Assembly: GCA_028288905.1 (NCBI GenBank)
Contig: JAQGHJ010000256.1
Coordinates: 1-5,847, forward strand
Direction of reading: 5' to 3'
From: Phycisphaerales bacterium
GTDB lineage: Bacteria; Planctomycetota; Phycisphaerae; Tepidisphaerales; Tepidisphaeraceae
DNA length: 5,847 nucleotides
Shown here: positions 1 through 5,132 of the stretch, piece after piece
How the letters are laid out: each line of letters begins with the position of its first letter
Numbering within the stretch: position 1 is the stretch's first letter
The notes under the pieces: generated by a model
Told to the model about the DNA's origin: nothing
Database searches by the model: none
What the model saw: only the letters and a program-made list of their open reading frames with translations
Position numbers and translations under genes: made by a program

Positions 1-453
1 CAGCGTCACGCTCCCGCACGCCAGCCCCAGCGCCGCCGGCTGCCCCAGCGCCCGGGCGAGCGGCACCCCGACCGCGTTCTGTAGGGCGGCCAGCCCGGTC
101 GCGGCCGCCAGCAGCATGAGCAGCGGCCGCCCGCCGGCCCGGACGACACCGGCCGTGGCCGTCAGCCCGACGCAAGTGAAGAACGCGACCGCCAGCGGCA
201 GGTATACGTCCGGCTTGGTTTGGGTGACAGGGCGGACGACCCACAGCCACCACGTCGAGTCGGTCGCCTTGTCCACCGCGACCGGCACCCCGGCGAGCCG
301 CAGCCCCGTCACCGCGGCGGCCGCCAGCAGCCCGCCGACGACCGGGGCCGGGATGCTCATCCGCCACAGCGGCCGGACCCGCCGGACGAGCCGCTCGCCG
401 AGCAATAGGACGGGGACGGCGGCGGCCAGGAGGAGCCAGGGGGGGATGGTCAA
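1..453 (-). CDS. gltS: GltS-type sodium/glutamate symporter, N-terminal part (runs off window)
   Basis: Secondary transporter of the ESS/GltS family, which imports glutamate with sodium across the inner membrane. Only the first 151 residues lie in the window; the family is about 400 residues long. Residues 5-20 form a hydrophobic first helix ending in LLLGERLV. Next comes the family signature IPAPVVGG at 34-41 (IPEPVAGG in E. coli GltS), then a helix around 84-102 with LPLAVAFFTCVGLTA, the RAGGRP loop at 105-110, and the helix with LQNAVGV at 124-130. The visible part ends at GSVTL, where the family continues SGGHGTG. I chose the TTG start at 453 because GGAG (462-465) sits 8 bases upstream and the resulting N-terminus matches E. 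coli GltS; an earlier in-frame TTG at 498 has no such site, and the frame closes at 511-513. It is divergent from the ParD-like gene. The family call is from remembered motifs and is strong; substrate is inferred from family. Confidence 0.9.
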   Translation of the reverse strand, partial: MTIPPWLLLAAAVPVLLLGERLVRRVRPLWRMSIPAPVVGGLLAAAAVTGLRLAGVPVAVDKATDSTWWLWVVRPVTQTKPDVYLPLAVAFFTCVGLTATAGVVRAGGRPLLMLLAAATGLAALQNAVGVPLARALGQPAALGLACGSVTL

Positions 454-486
454 CGGGGCGGCTCCAGTATTGAGGGTGGCCCGGCG

Positions 487-514
487 GTTGTAGCACAACT
501 TGCCACAGGCTCAA
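487..514 (-). promoter_or_regulatory. Predicted sigma70-type promoter for gltS
   Basis: On the minus strand a -35 box TTGAGC (514-509) and a -10 box TACAAC (492-487) are separated by 16 bases. Each matches 4 of 6 consensus positions. A start near 480 would give a leader of about 27 bases carrying the GGAG site at 465-462. It overlaps the divergent promoter of the toxin-antitoxin operon, so the two may compete. Confidence 0.4.
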
Positions 515-529
515 TTGCACCGGTAAAAT
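500..529 (+). promoter_or_regulatory. Predicted sigma70-type promoter of the parDE-like operon (leaderless)
   Basis: TTGCCA at 500-505 (5 of 6 matches to TTGACA) and TAAAAT at 524-529 (5 of 6 matches to TATAAT) are 18 bases apart. Transcription would start about 6-8 bases after the -10 box, at or next to the GTG start codon at 536. This predicts a leaderless mRNA, in keeping with the absence of any Shine-Dalgarno sequence upstream of 536. Autorepression by the ParD-like protein would be expected here, but I see no clear operator palindrome. Confidence 0.55.
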
Positions 530-535
530 GGTGGC

Positions 536-880
536 GTGGCCACCCGCACGACCGTCAACGTGTCGCTCACCCCGCACCTGCAACAAGTTTTGAACGAGCA
601 AGTTGCGTCCGGCCGGTACGGGTCGGCCAGTGAGGTGGTCCGCGAGGGTCTGCGGCTGATCGAGGAGCGGGACCGGCGGCTGGCGACGGAGGCGCTGCGG
701 GCGCAGGTCGACCTCGGGTGGCAGCAGTCGGAGCTCGGGCAGGGCCGCGACGGCGAGGCGGCGTTTGCCGAGGCCCGGAAGCGACTGCGGGCGAAGCTGG
801 CGGGCCCCGGGGCCGCCGCAGGTGGCAAGGCGAGTGCTGCTGTCGCCCGCAGGCCGGCCGCCCGGCGGAAGCGGCCGTGA
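536..880 (+). CDS. parD: ParD-like (CC2985 family) ribbon-helix-helix antitoxin
   Basis: Type II antitoxin that should bind and neutralise a ParE toxin and repress its own operon. It has 114 residues. Residues 1-48 form the ribbon-helix-helix DNA-binding domain: the strand TTVNVSLTPHL, then helices around QQVLNEQVASGRYGSASEVV and the hallmark REGLRLIEERD. The middle part (50-85) is the usual toxin-binding region ending in FAEARKRLRAKL. The last 28 or so residues are an Ala/Arg-rich basic tail (AAVARRPAARRKRP) that makes it longer than the typical 80-95 residues. The start is GTG at 536, where the predicted transcript also begins. An ATG at 528 is in another frame. Its stop overlaps the GTG of the toxin gene by sharing GTGA, so the two are translationally coupled. 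The antitoxin is intact although the toxin is not. Confidence 0.88.
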   Translation: MATRTTVNVSLTPHLQQVLNEQVASGRYGSASEVVREGLRLIEERDRRLATEALRAQVDLGWQQSELGQGRDGEAAFAEARKRLRAKLAGPGAAAGGKASAAVARRPAARRKRP

Positions 881-1187
881 GCGACTACCGCCTCACGTCC
901 GCCGCAGAGCAAGACTTGGCTGACCTCGTCGATCACGTCGCCCGGCATAGCCCTGGGAACGCGCTGAAGGTGTTCGACCGCGCCCACGCCGCCGCCCGGC
1001 CGATTTCCCTGGCCTCGGCCACACCCGCGAGGACGCGACGGACAAGCCGGTCCGGTTCTGGGCCGTCCACTCTTGGTTGATCGTGTACCGCGCTGACCGG
1101 AAGCCGCTGGAGATCCTGCGGATCGTCCACGGGGCGCGGGACCTGTCCCGCGTCCTGCGGCGGACGGACCTCCGCGGACAGGCGTGA
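877..1187 (+). pseudogene. parE: ParE/RelE-fold toxin, frameshifted
   Basis: Plasmid-stabilisation (ParE) type toxin; members poison DNA gyrase. Translation from GTG at 877 gives SDYRLTSAAEQDLADLVDHVA and continues to FDRAHAAAR, the normal first two helices. The ParE pattern then stops making sense and this frame ends at 1080. From about 1002 the next frame resumes the family: DFPGLGHTRED, RFWAVHSWLIVYR, PLEILRIVHGARDLSRVL, ending at 1187. The break lies between about 995 and 1001, in CCCGGCC, and amounts to a net loss of one base (modulo three). Relatives usually have a few more residues between the helix and FPGLGH (as in RRLAEFPGLGH), so a 4- or 7-base deletion is as likely as a single base. 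As written the product would lack the active C-terminal half and should be inactive. A sequencing error is possible. Confidence 0.82.
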
Positions 1188-1197
1188 GGCAGGGCGA

Positions 1198-1226
1198 CCG
1201 GCGGGCGGACCAGAACCCGCCGCCGG
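1198..1226. terminator. Possible bidirectional terminator between convergent genes
   Basis: CCGGCGG at 1198-1204 pairs perfectly with CCGCCGG at 1220-1226 across a 15-base loop. It fills most of the 39-bp gap between the convergent parE-like and Thg1-like reading frames. There is no T-tract on either side, so intrinsic termination is uncertain. Confidence 0.35.
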
Positions 1227-1505
1227 CTACGGGGCCGTCGCCTCGGCCACCCGCTCCCGCAGGTAGGTGTCGTACCGGTCGCCGAACGGCAGCTCGAGGT
1301 CGCGGGCGAGCCGGCGGCGGGTCGTCTCGACCCGCTCGCCGGTCTTGGGGTTCAGGCCGGCGTGCGGGACGTCCCGCCAGACCACGCCGCACCCCCGCTT
1401 CTGCCACGCCGGCACGTCGTAGAAGTTCACGCCGCCCTCGGCGAACAACAGTTCGTTCTTGGCGGCGACGCTCAGCCCGACGAGCCGGTCCGTCGCGGCG
1501 TCGTC
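1227..1505 (-). pseudogene. thg1: C-terminal remnant of a Thg1-like tRNA 3'-5' nucleotidyltransferase
   Basis: About 92 residues matching the C-terminal third of the bacterial Thg1/Thg1-like protein family, which adds nucleotides in the 3'-5' direction to tRNA 5' ends. Recognisable family text in order: DRLVGLSVAAKNELLF, the block GVNFYDVPAWQKRGCGVVW, then GLNPKTGERVETTRRRLARD and ELPFGDRYDTYL. Whole family proteins are about 240-260 residues. The N-terminal palm domain with the metal-binding aspartates and the YGYTQSDE-type motif is absent, and I do not find it in any frame upstream, where the kinase gene lies instead. Homology begins right after an eight-base G tract (minus strand, 1516-1509) that abuts a palindromic element. 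The frame stays open back to a TTG inside that element, but this is not a credible start. I infer a deletion that removed the catalytic part. A reused C-terminal protein is possible but less likely. Confidence 0.78.
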
Positions 1506-1517
1506 CCTCCCCCCCCA

Positions 1518-1602
1518 TGGCACGGGTTTGTAACCCGTACTTCTGCTTTCTCGTTGCGGTCGCGGCAAGTCCTTCGGCCGCACGGGTTGCAAACCCGTGC
1601 CA
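1518..1602. repeat. Double-palindrome interspersed element (REP/MITE-like), type A
   Basis: Two 21-base arms, 1518-1538 and 1582-1602, are inverted copies with a single mismatch, around a 43-base centre. Each arm is itself a near-perfect hairpin: ACGGGTT pairs with AACCCGT around a three-base loop (TGT or TGC on the plus strand). The result is a nested structure with no coding capacity. Spurious peptides containing WHGF and GLQTRA arise from it. From memory, similar GGCACGGGTT palindromes are scattered through Gemmataceae genomes; I could not check this. It lies exactly between the kinase stop and the Thg1 remnant. Confidence 0.8.
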
Positions 1603-1613
1603 CGAGGGAGGCG

Positions 1614-2081
1614 TCATCCGGCTTCCGTCGACTCGACCACTTCCGCCACCACGACCTCCCCGCCATCGCCCGGCGTCACCCGCCAGACCCGGTCGAACCC
1701 CTCGGCCCGGGTCGGCTGCACGAACTTGGCGGCCGTCCCGCGGACGCCGACCTCCGGAACCCGCTTGTCCTCCGGGCGGGCGGCGTTGCGGGCGACGCAC
1801 AGGTCGGTCGGCACGTCGAACCAGTAGCACTCGACGCCCGCGAACCCGGCCGCCCGGGCCAGCGCCGCGTACCGCCGCCGCGAAGTCGGCGTCGGGTTGG
1901 TGTTGTCGGCCACGAACGGCTGTTGGATCGCGAGGCACGCGTGGAGCAGCACGTCCTCCCGGTGGCGGGTGCGGAGCGTGTCCAGGTTCAGCCGGACGTG
2001 GGTGTCGGCGAACCGGCGGGCGAAGAACGTCGACTTGCCCGAACCCTGGAGGCCGCAGAAGACGATGGCGGGGGCGGTCAT
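1614..2081 (-). CDS. T4-Pnkp-like polynucleotide 5'-kinase (P-loop)
   Basis: A 155-residue single-domain P-loop kinase resembling the kinase domain of phage T4 polynucleotide kinase, which moves the ATP gamma phosphate to 5'-OH RNA or DNA ends. In order: Walker A GLQGSGKST at 10-18, and NLDTLR at 32-37. In that segment D34 and R37 keep the D-x-x-R spacing of the T4 catalytic Asp35 and Arg38. ADNTNP at 58-63 corresponds to T4 SDTN, followed by RRRY at 68-71. VPTDLCVARNAARPE at 90-104 matches the T4 lid (VPWTELVKRNSKR), with R98 and R102 as lid arginines, then VPEVGV at 108-113. The start is the ATG at 2081; no good ribosome binding site precedes it. It lies upstream of the Thg1-like remnant on the same strand, suggesting a former RNA 5'-end repair pair. 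A 5'-OH polynucleotide substrate is inferred from motif spacing; small-molecule kinases of similar fold remain possible. Confidence 0.82.
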   Translation of the reverse strand: MTAPAIVFCGLQGSGKSTFFARRFADTHVRLNLDTLRTRHREDVLLHACLAIQQPFVADNTNPTPTSRRRYAALARAAGFAGVECYWFDVPTDLCVARNAARPEDKRVPEVGVRGTAAKFVQPTRAEGFDRVWRVTPGDGGEVVVAEVVESTEAG

Positions 2082-2114
2082 GGGGGCGGGCCCGGGCCGG
2101 GCGTGGGACGACCG

Positions 2115-2136
2115 CCCCGGCGGGCATATGCCGGGG
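2115..2136. other. Small perfect hairpin between the peptide gene and the kinase gene
   Basis: CCCCGGC (2115-2121) and GCCGGGG (2130-2136) form a 7-bp stem with an 8-base loop. It lies in the 102-bp gap downstream of the lysine-rich peptide gene and upstream of the kinase. It could be a weak terminator or attenuator; there is no T-tract. Confidence 0.3.
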
Positions 2137-2183
2137 TGACGTGGCGGCGTGCCTGGCTTCGGTGGGAACTTACCTCGGCCGAC

Positions 2184-2276
2184 TCACTTCTTCGGCGCGA
2201 CCTTGGTCGCCTCGGCCTTCTTGTCCTTCTTCGGCTTCTTGACTTCCTTCTTGCGGACCTTGTTGCCTTTGCCCAT
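2184..2276 (-). CDS. 30-residue lysine-rich small protein (MGKGNK type)
   Basis: The peptide has 30 residues, 13 of them lysine. It begins MGKGNKVRKKEVKKPKKDKK and ends ATKVAPKK. The ATG at 2276 is preceded 8 bases upstream by a perfect AAGGAG (2290-2285), the best ribosome binding site in the left half of the window. This makes it a real gene rather than a chance frame. An open frame extends upstream to 2417 but has no such site and is not protein-like. Very short MGKGN...KEVKKPKK proteins are known to me from many bacteria with no settled function. Its charge would suit binding to RNA, DNA or ribosomes, but that is inference only. Its AAG-rich stretch is a local drop in GC content. Confidence 0.75.
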   Translation of the reverse strand: MGKGNKVRKKEVKKPKKDKKAEATKVAPKK

Positions 2277-2365
2277 GGTGCGAACTCCTTGCCGGCACGC
2301 CCTACCCGACGGGCCGGCGCTCACGCGAGCGGCGGCCAGCGGCGGGTCGGGGACCAGTTGTGCCG

Positions 2366-2395
2366 ATCGTAGCGGCAGGCCGGCGGCCGGGCCAA
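2366..2395 (-). promoter_or_regulatory. Weak candidate promoter for the small-protein gene
   Basis: TTGGCC (2395-2390) and TACGAT (2371-2366) lie 18 bases apart on the minus strand, each matching 4 of 6 consensus positions. A start near 2359 would give a leader of roughly 80 bases before the ATG at 2276. It could also serve the kinase gene downstream. Confidence 0.28.
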
Positions 2396-2484
2396 GAAAA
2401 TCGGGCGCGGGCACCACGCGGGTCGGTCGGCGTGTCCGGGTGTAGTTGGCGAACGCGGGAACGACGAACGGCGCACACCCCCGG

Positions 2485-2577
2485 TAGCCCCGGGCGGAAG
2501 CTCGGGGTGAGGTGGGTGGTTAGCGGGCAGCCCGTCTGACAACTTGAGCCCGCTCCCGGGGCTTCCACCCGGGGCTA
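2485..2577. repeat. Interspersed inverted-repeat element (REP/MITE-like), type B
   Basis: Arms of 25 bases at 2485-2509 and 2553-2577 are inverted copies with about 21 of 25 positions matching. Each begins with TAGCCCCGGG reading inward. Within the centre, AGCGGGC (2522-2528) pairs with GCCCGCT (2548-2554), giving a second stem that competes with or extends the outer one. The sequence differs entirely from the type A element at 1518-1602. I recall AGCCCCGGGTGGAAGC-type palindromes in Gemmata-like genomes but could not verify it. It lies 63 bp downstream of the deiminase stop and may double as a transcription terminator. Confidence 0.72.
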
Positions 2578-2639
2578 ATGTGGGCAGCCTGCGTCGCCGC
2601 TCCGTTGTCGCGCCGCAACCGCAGAGCATCCCGTCCGCC

Positions 2640-4898
2640 TCACGCCTCCCACCACTTCCCGGCCGGCACCCCGCGGACGGCGTTCGTGCCGCAATGCAGG
2701 TTGCCGCCGGCGTCGTGGTACAGCCGGCTGTCCGCGTGTACGACCGTCGCGTACCCGACCCGGCGGAACGCGGCGTCGGCGTACGCCTGGAGCAGGTCCG
2801 TCGCCGCCGCCGTGCCGCCAGCCCATTTCACCCGCGGGCCGTAGGCGTTGCCGGTCACCGCCGTCGTGCCGCCGGCGACCGAGTTGACGTGGTTCGTCGA
2901 GAACGCCGCCAGCCGCCACCCGGCCGGGTCGCTGGGGAACGCCGGGTCCTCGAAGAACAGCCCGAACGTCGCGAACAGCACCGGCATCCGCACGAGCGTG
3001 GCGGCCGGGTTCGTGGCGAACGCGAACCGGTCGCCGGCCTTGGCCGCCCCGCCGGCCCAGTACGTCTTGAGCAGGTACGCCTTGGCCTCGGGGAACACCT
3101 CGTCCCGGCTCCGCCGGCCGTCGAACCAGGCCGAGTACGCCCCGGCCGCCCCGTCGCGGTAGCGGAGCTGGTACCGGTCGGCGTCCAGGAACTTCACCTC
3201 GTACGTCCGCTTCGCCGGGCCGAGCAGGGCGGCGAATGCCCCGCCGCGGGTCAGCTTGGCCGCTCCGGCGTTCGCCGCGGCGGCGGCCGGCGCGGTCACC
3301 TCGTCGGTCAGCTTCAGGGCCGACTTCACGGCGTCGACCGCCCCGCGGAGGCGGGTCGACGACTGGGCGAACTCCAGGTTCTGCTTGCGGAGCTTGGCGT
3401 TAGCCAGCACGGACGCGACCGTCACGCCGGCCGCGGTCGCGCCGGGCAGCTGGTCGTTGCTGTTCATGCCGGCGTGCATGCGGGCAGCGGGGTCGAGCTT
3501 GGCCGCCCACAGCAGCAGGGCCCAGGCGGCGTCCGGGTCTGCGGCGAGAACCTTCGTGCCGCCCGTCGTCGCGGGGGCGAGGTGGAACAGTTCGTCCGTG
3601 TGGGCGACGCCGAGCCAGTCGTCGAGCTTCAGGTCCAGCAGCGGGTTGGTGCCCTGGGCGGCGAAGAAGTCCTTCATCGCCGCCGGCATGCCGCTGGCGA
3701 GCAGGTAGCCCGGCGCGCCGGCCGGGCGGCCCGGGATTGGCAGCGACTCGATGTCCCCGCCGAACGCCGACGCGGTGTCGTTCGGCAGCGCTGCCAGGTC
3801 GGTGCTGACGCCGACGCCGGGGGCCAGCAGCGTGCCGTGGACGAACGACCGCATGCTGGCGGTCTGGTCGAAGAAGTGGTCGCGGGCCCGCGGCAGCTCG
3901 AGCACGACCGGCATGCCGCCGTACGGGCTCTTGGCGTACCCGATCTCGTACCCGTCCTGCTGCCAGAGGTCGCCGGTCCGGGTCTCGACGGCCTTGGTCC
4001 CGAACGCCCGCTTGAGGGCGGCCCGGGCGTCGGCGTTGTCCAGCCCGTACCGGTTCATGTTCTCGACGTACACCTTCGCTGCGGCCTGTCGGTTGTCCGA
4101 CAGCACGAACGGCGCGACCCGGACGGCCACCTCGTCGACCGACGGGTACGCCGGGGCGGCGTCCGCCGGCGCGGCGGCCCCGGCCGACCCGCTCGTTCCC
4201 GTCGTGACGGTCGTCGGCGGACGGATCGAGACGATGATCGGGTCGTACTCGACCGTCACCCGGACCTTCACCTGCGCGCCGGCCTTGATCCCCTCGACGC
4301 CGAACTGGAACCAACCGGCCCCGGCCAGGTCGGCGATGTCGTACTCGTTCGCGGCCGCCGGGTTGGCCACGAACCGGATCGTGTCACCAAGCCCCGGCCC
4401 GACGACGGCCGCATCGCCCGGCCGGGCGACCACGTCGCCGGTCGCCAAGGCGTTGGTCGGGAAGAACAATCGCACCCGGTCGGTGGCCGGCGTGGACTTG
4501 AACCACGCCGGGTCGGCCGCCGGGCGGAGCACCTGCACGGTGACGCGGTAGTCGTACGCGTTGTCGATCGGCCCGAGCTTGCGGAGCGACAGCTTGCCGA
4601 CGTCGAGCAGGTCGGCCGCGTTGTCGATCACGTTGTTCGGGGCGACCGGCCGGCCGTTCCAGGCCCCGCCGGCCCAATTGTCCGGGGCCCCGCCGGCGGC
4701 CGTGTTGTCCTTGTCGAGGTTCGGCAGCACGACGGCCCCGCGGCCGGCCTTGCCGCTCGTCCACGCCGCCTCGTTGGCGTCGTCGGCGGCGGTGAGCGCC
4801 CCGTCGCGGTTCGCGTCGACCCGCAGGTCGGCGAACGGGGCGGCCGGGGCGGCCGCGAACAGGCAACGAGGTTCGAGCGGCTCGGAGTGGGTAGGCAT
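2640..4898 (-). CDS. Bacterial protein-arginine deiminase (PAD) homologue with LEPR-type N-terminus
   Basis: A 752-residue homologue of vertebrate PADs, calcium-dependent enzymes converting peptidyl-arginine to citrulline. Residues 1-16 carry the planctomycete LEPRCLF surface/export motif (8-14). Residues 25-225 match the PAD middle domain, starting at its calcium loop VDANRDG (27-33), with AWTSG and VVLPNLDKDN. The vertebrate N-terminal PAD domain is absent. The catalytic domain begins near 255 (VAVRVAPFVLSDN). GDLWQQDGYEIGY (309-321) contains catalytic D315; PVVLELPRARD (330-340) keeps R337 and R339. DDWLGVAHTDE (426-436) contains H433 and D435, and LHCGTN (734-739) contains nucleophile C736, followed by KWW near the end as in PAD4. 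Residues about 535-635 are an insertion relative to human PAD4. I start at ATG 4898, placing the LEPR motif at the N-terminus; a TTG at 4973 is in frame but unconvincing, and neither start has a clear ribosome binding site. It stands alone, so no partner or target can be named. This is unrelated in type to the Porphyromonas enzyme PPAD. Confidence 0.92.
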   Translation of the reverse strand: MPTHSEPLEPRCLFAAAPAAPFADLRVDANRDGALTAADDANEAAWTSGKAGRGAVVLPNLDKDNTAAGGAPDNWAGGAWNGRPVAPNNVIDNAADLLDVGKLSLRKLGPIDNAYDYRVTVQVLRPAADPAWFKSTPATDRVRLFFPTNALATGDVVARPGDAAVVGPGLGDTIRFVANPAAANEYDIADLAGAGWFQFGVEGIKAGAQVKVRVTVEYDPIIVSIRPPTTVTTGTSGSAGAAAPADAAPAYPSVDEVAVRVAPFVLSDNRQAAAKVYVENMNRYGLDNADARAALKRAFGTKAVETRTGDLWQQDGYEIGYAKSPYGGMPVVLELPRARDHFFDQTASMRSFVHGTLLAPGVGVSTDLAALPNDTASAFGGDIESLPIPGRPAGAPGYLLASGMPAAMKDFFAAQGTNPLLDLKLDDWLGVAHTDELFHLAPATTGGTKVLAADPDAAWALLLWAAKLDPAARMHAGMNSNDQLPGATAAGVTVASVLANAKLRKQNLEFAQSSTRLRGAVDAVKSALKLTDEVTAPAAAAANAGAAKLTRGGAFAALLGPAKRTYEVKFLDADRYQLRYRDGAAGAYSAWFDGRRSRDEVFPEAKAYLLKTYWAGGAAKAGDRFAFATNPAATLVRMPVLFATFGLFFEDPAFPSDPAGWRLAAFSTNHVNSVAGGTTAVTGNAYGPRVKWAGGTAAATDLLQAYADAAFRRVGYATVVHADSRLYHDAGGNLHCGTNAVRGVPAGKWWEA

Positions 4899-4973
4899 GG
4901 CTGGCGCGGTCTCGGTTCGGGGGTTCGGTCTGCAGAGTTGCGCGGCCGACGGGACGGCGGCAGCGACGACCAA

Positions 4974-5003
4974 GGGGGCCGCCCGGCATGGGCCGCGGCC
5001 CCC
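4974..5003. other. Strong GC hairpin between doc and the deiminase gene
   Basis: GGGGGCCGC (4974-4982) pairs perfectly with GCGGCCCCC (4995-5003), a 9-bp stem with a 12-base loop. A competing pairing exists between GCATGGG (4986-4992) and CCCATGC (5001-5007). It lies downstream of doc and upstream of the deiminase on the same strand. It could terminate doc transcripts or be a structured leader of the deiminase mRNA. The rest of the gap 4899-5132 shows no clear promoter or gene, only further GC-rich self-complementary sequence at 5096-5123 just after doc. Confidence 0.4.
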
Positions 5004-5132
5004 ATGCTCGTGACGTCGCGGGATGTCGAGCGATAACGCCTGGCCCGCGACGGGGCCGGGCGGGCGGGTGGTTGCGGGAGATGCGCCGCGGCTCGGGCCG
5101 GTCGGCCGGCCGCCGGCTGGCCGAATGGACGG

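Larger units (their letters stand above)
2277..2639. other. 363-bp gene-free region
   Basis: No reading frame here looks like protein. The region holds the weak promoter candidate for the small-protein gene (2366-2395) and a palindromic element (2485-2577). The remaining 62 bases up to the deiminase stop, and the stretch 2400-2480, show nothing I can assign. Confidence 0.6.

Noticed and set aside
116..493. A 125-codon plus-strand frame
   Set aside because: It is antisense to the clearly recognisable GltS sequence and is Ser/Thr/Arg-rich low-complexity sequence.
718..1080. A 120-codon frame as the full toxin gene
   Set aside because: Its start lies within the antitoxin gene in another frame. 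Only the part from 877 resembles ParE, and it ends just after the frameshift.
1227..1592. A complete small Thg1-like protein starting at TTG 1592
   Set aside because: That start lies inside the palindromic element, the first 29 residues are translated repeat, and the catalytic domain is missing.
511..2127. A 538-codon open frame on the minus strand
   Set aside because: It is an out-of-frame shadow of the kinase that also reads through the palindromic element and opposite the toxin-antitoxin genes; the product is proline/arginine-rich and unlike any protein.
1184..2242. Overlapping long plus-strand frames, including 1362-2372
   Set aside because: They lie opposite the Thg1 remnant and kinase, and cross the palindrome where the WHGF/GLQTRA peptides arise; composition is not protein-like.
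1518..2577. CRISPR-like repeats
   Set aside because: The two palindromic elements differ in sequence and are about 0.9 kb apart; there is no regular repeat-spacer pattern and no cas gene.
4899..4973. A longer deiminase starting at TTG 4973
   Set aside because: The extra 25 residues have no ribosome binding site and would push the LEPR motif inward; the start at 4898 is simpler, though not proven.
2544..5036. An 830-codon open frame on the plus strand
   Set aside because: It is antisense to the deiminase gene, full of Arg/Gly/Val/Pro low-complexity sequence, and exists because high-GC coding DNA leaves few stops on the opposite strand.
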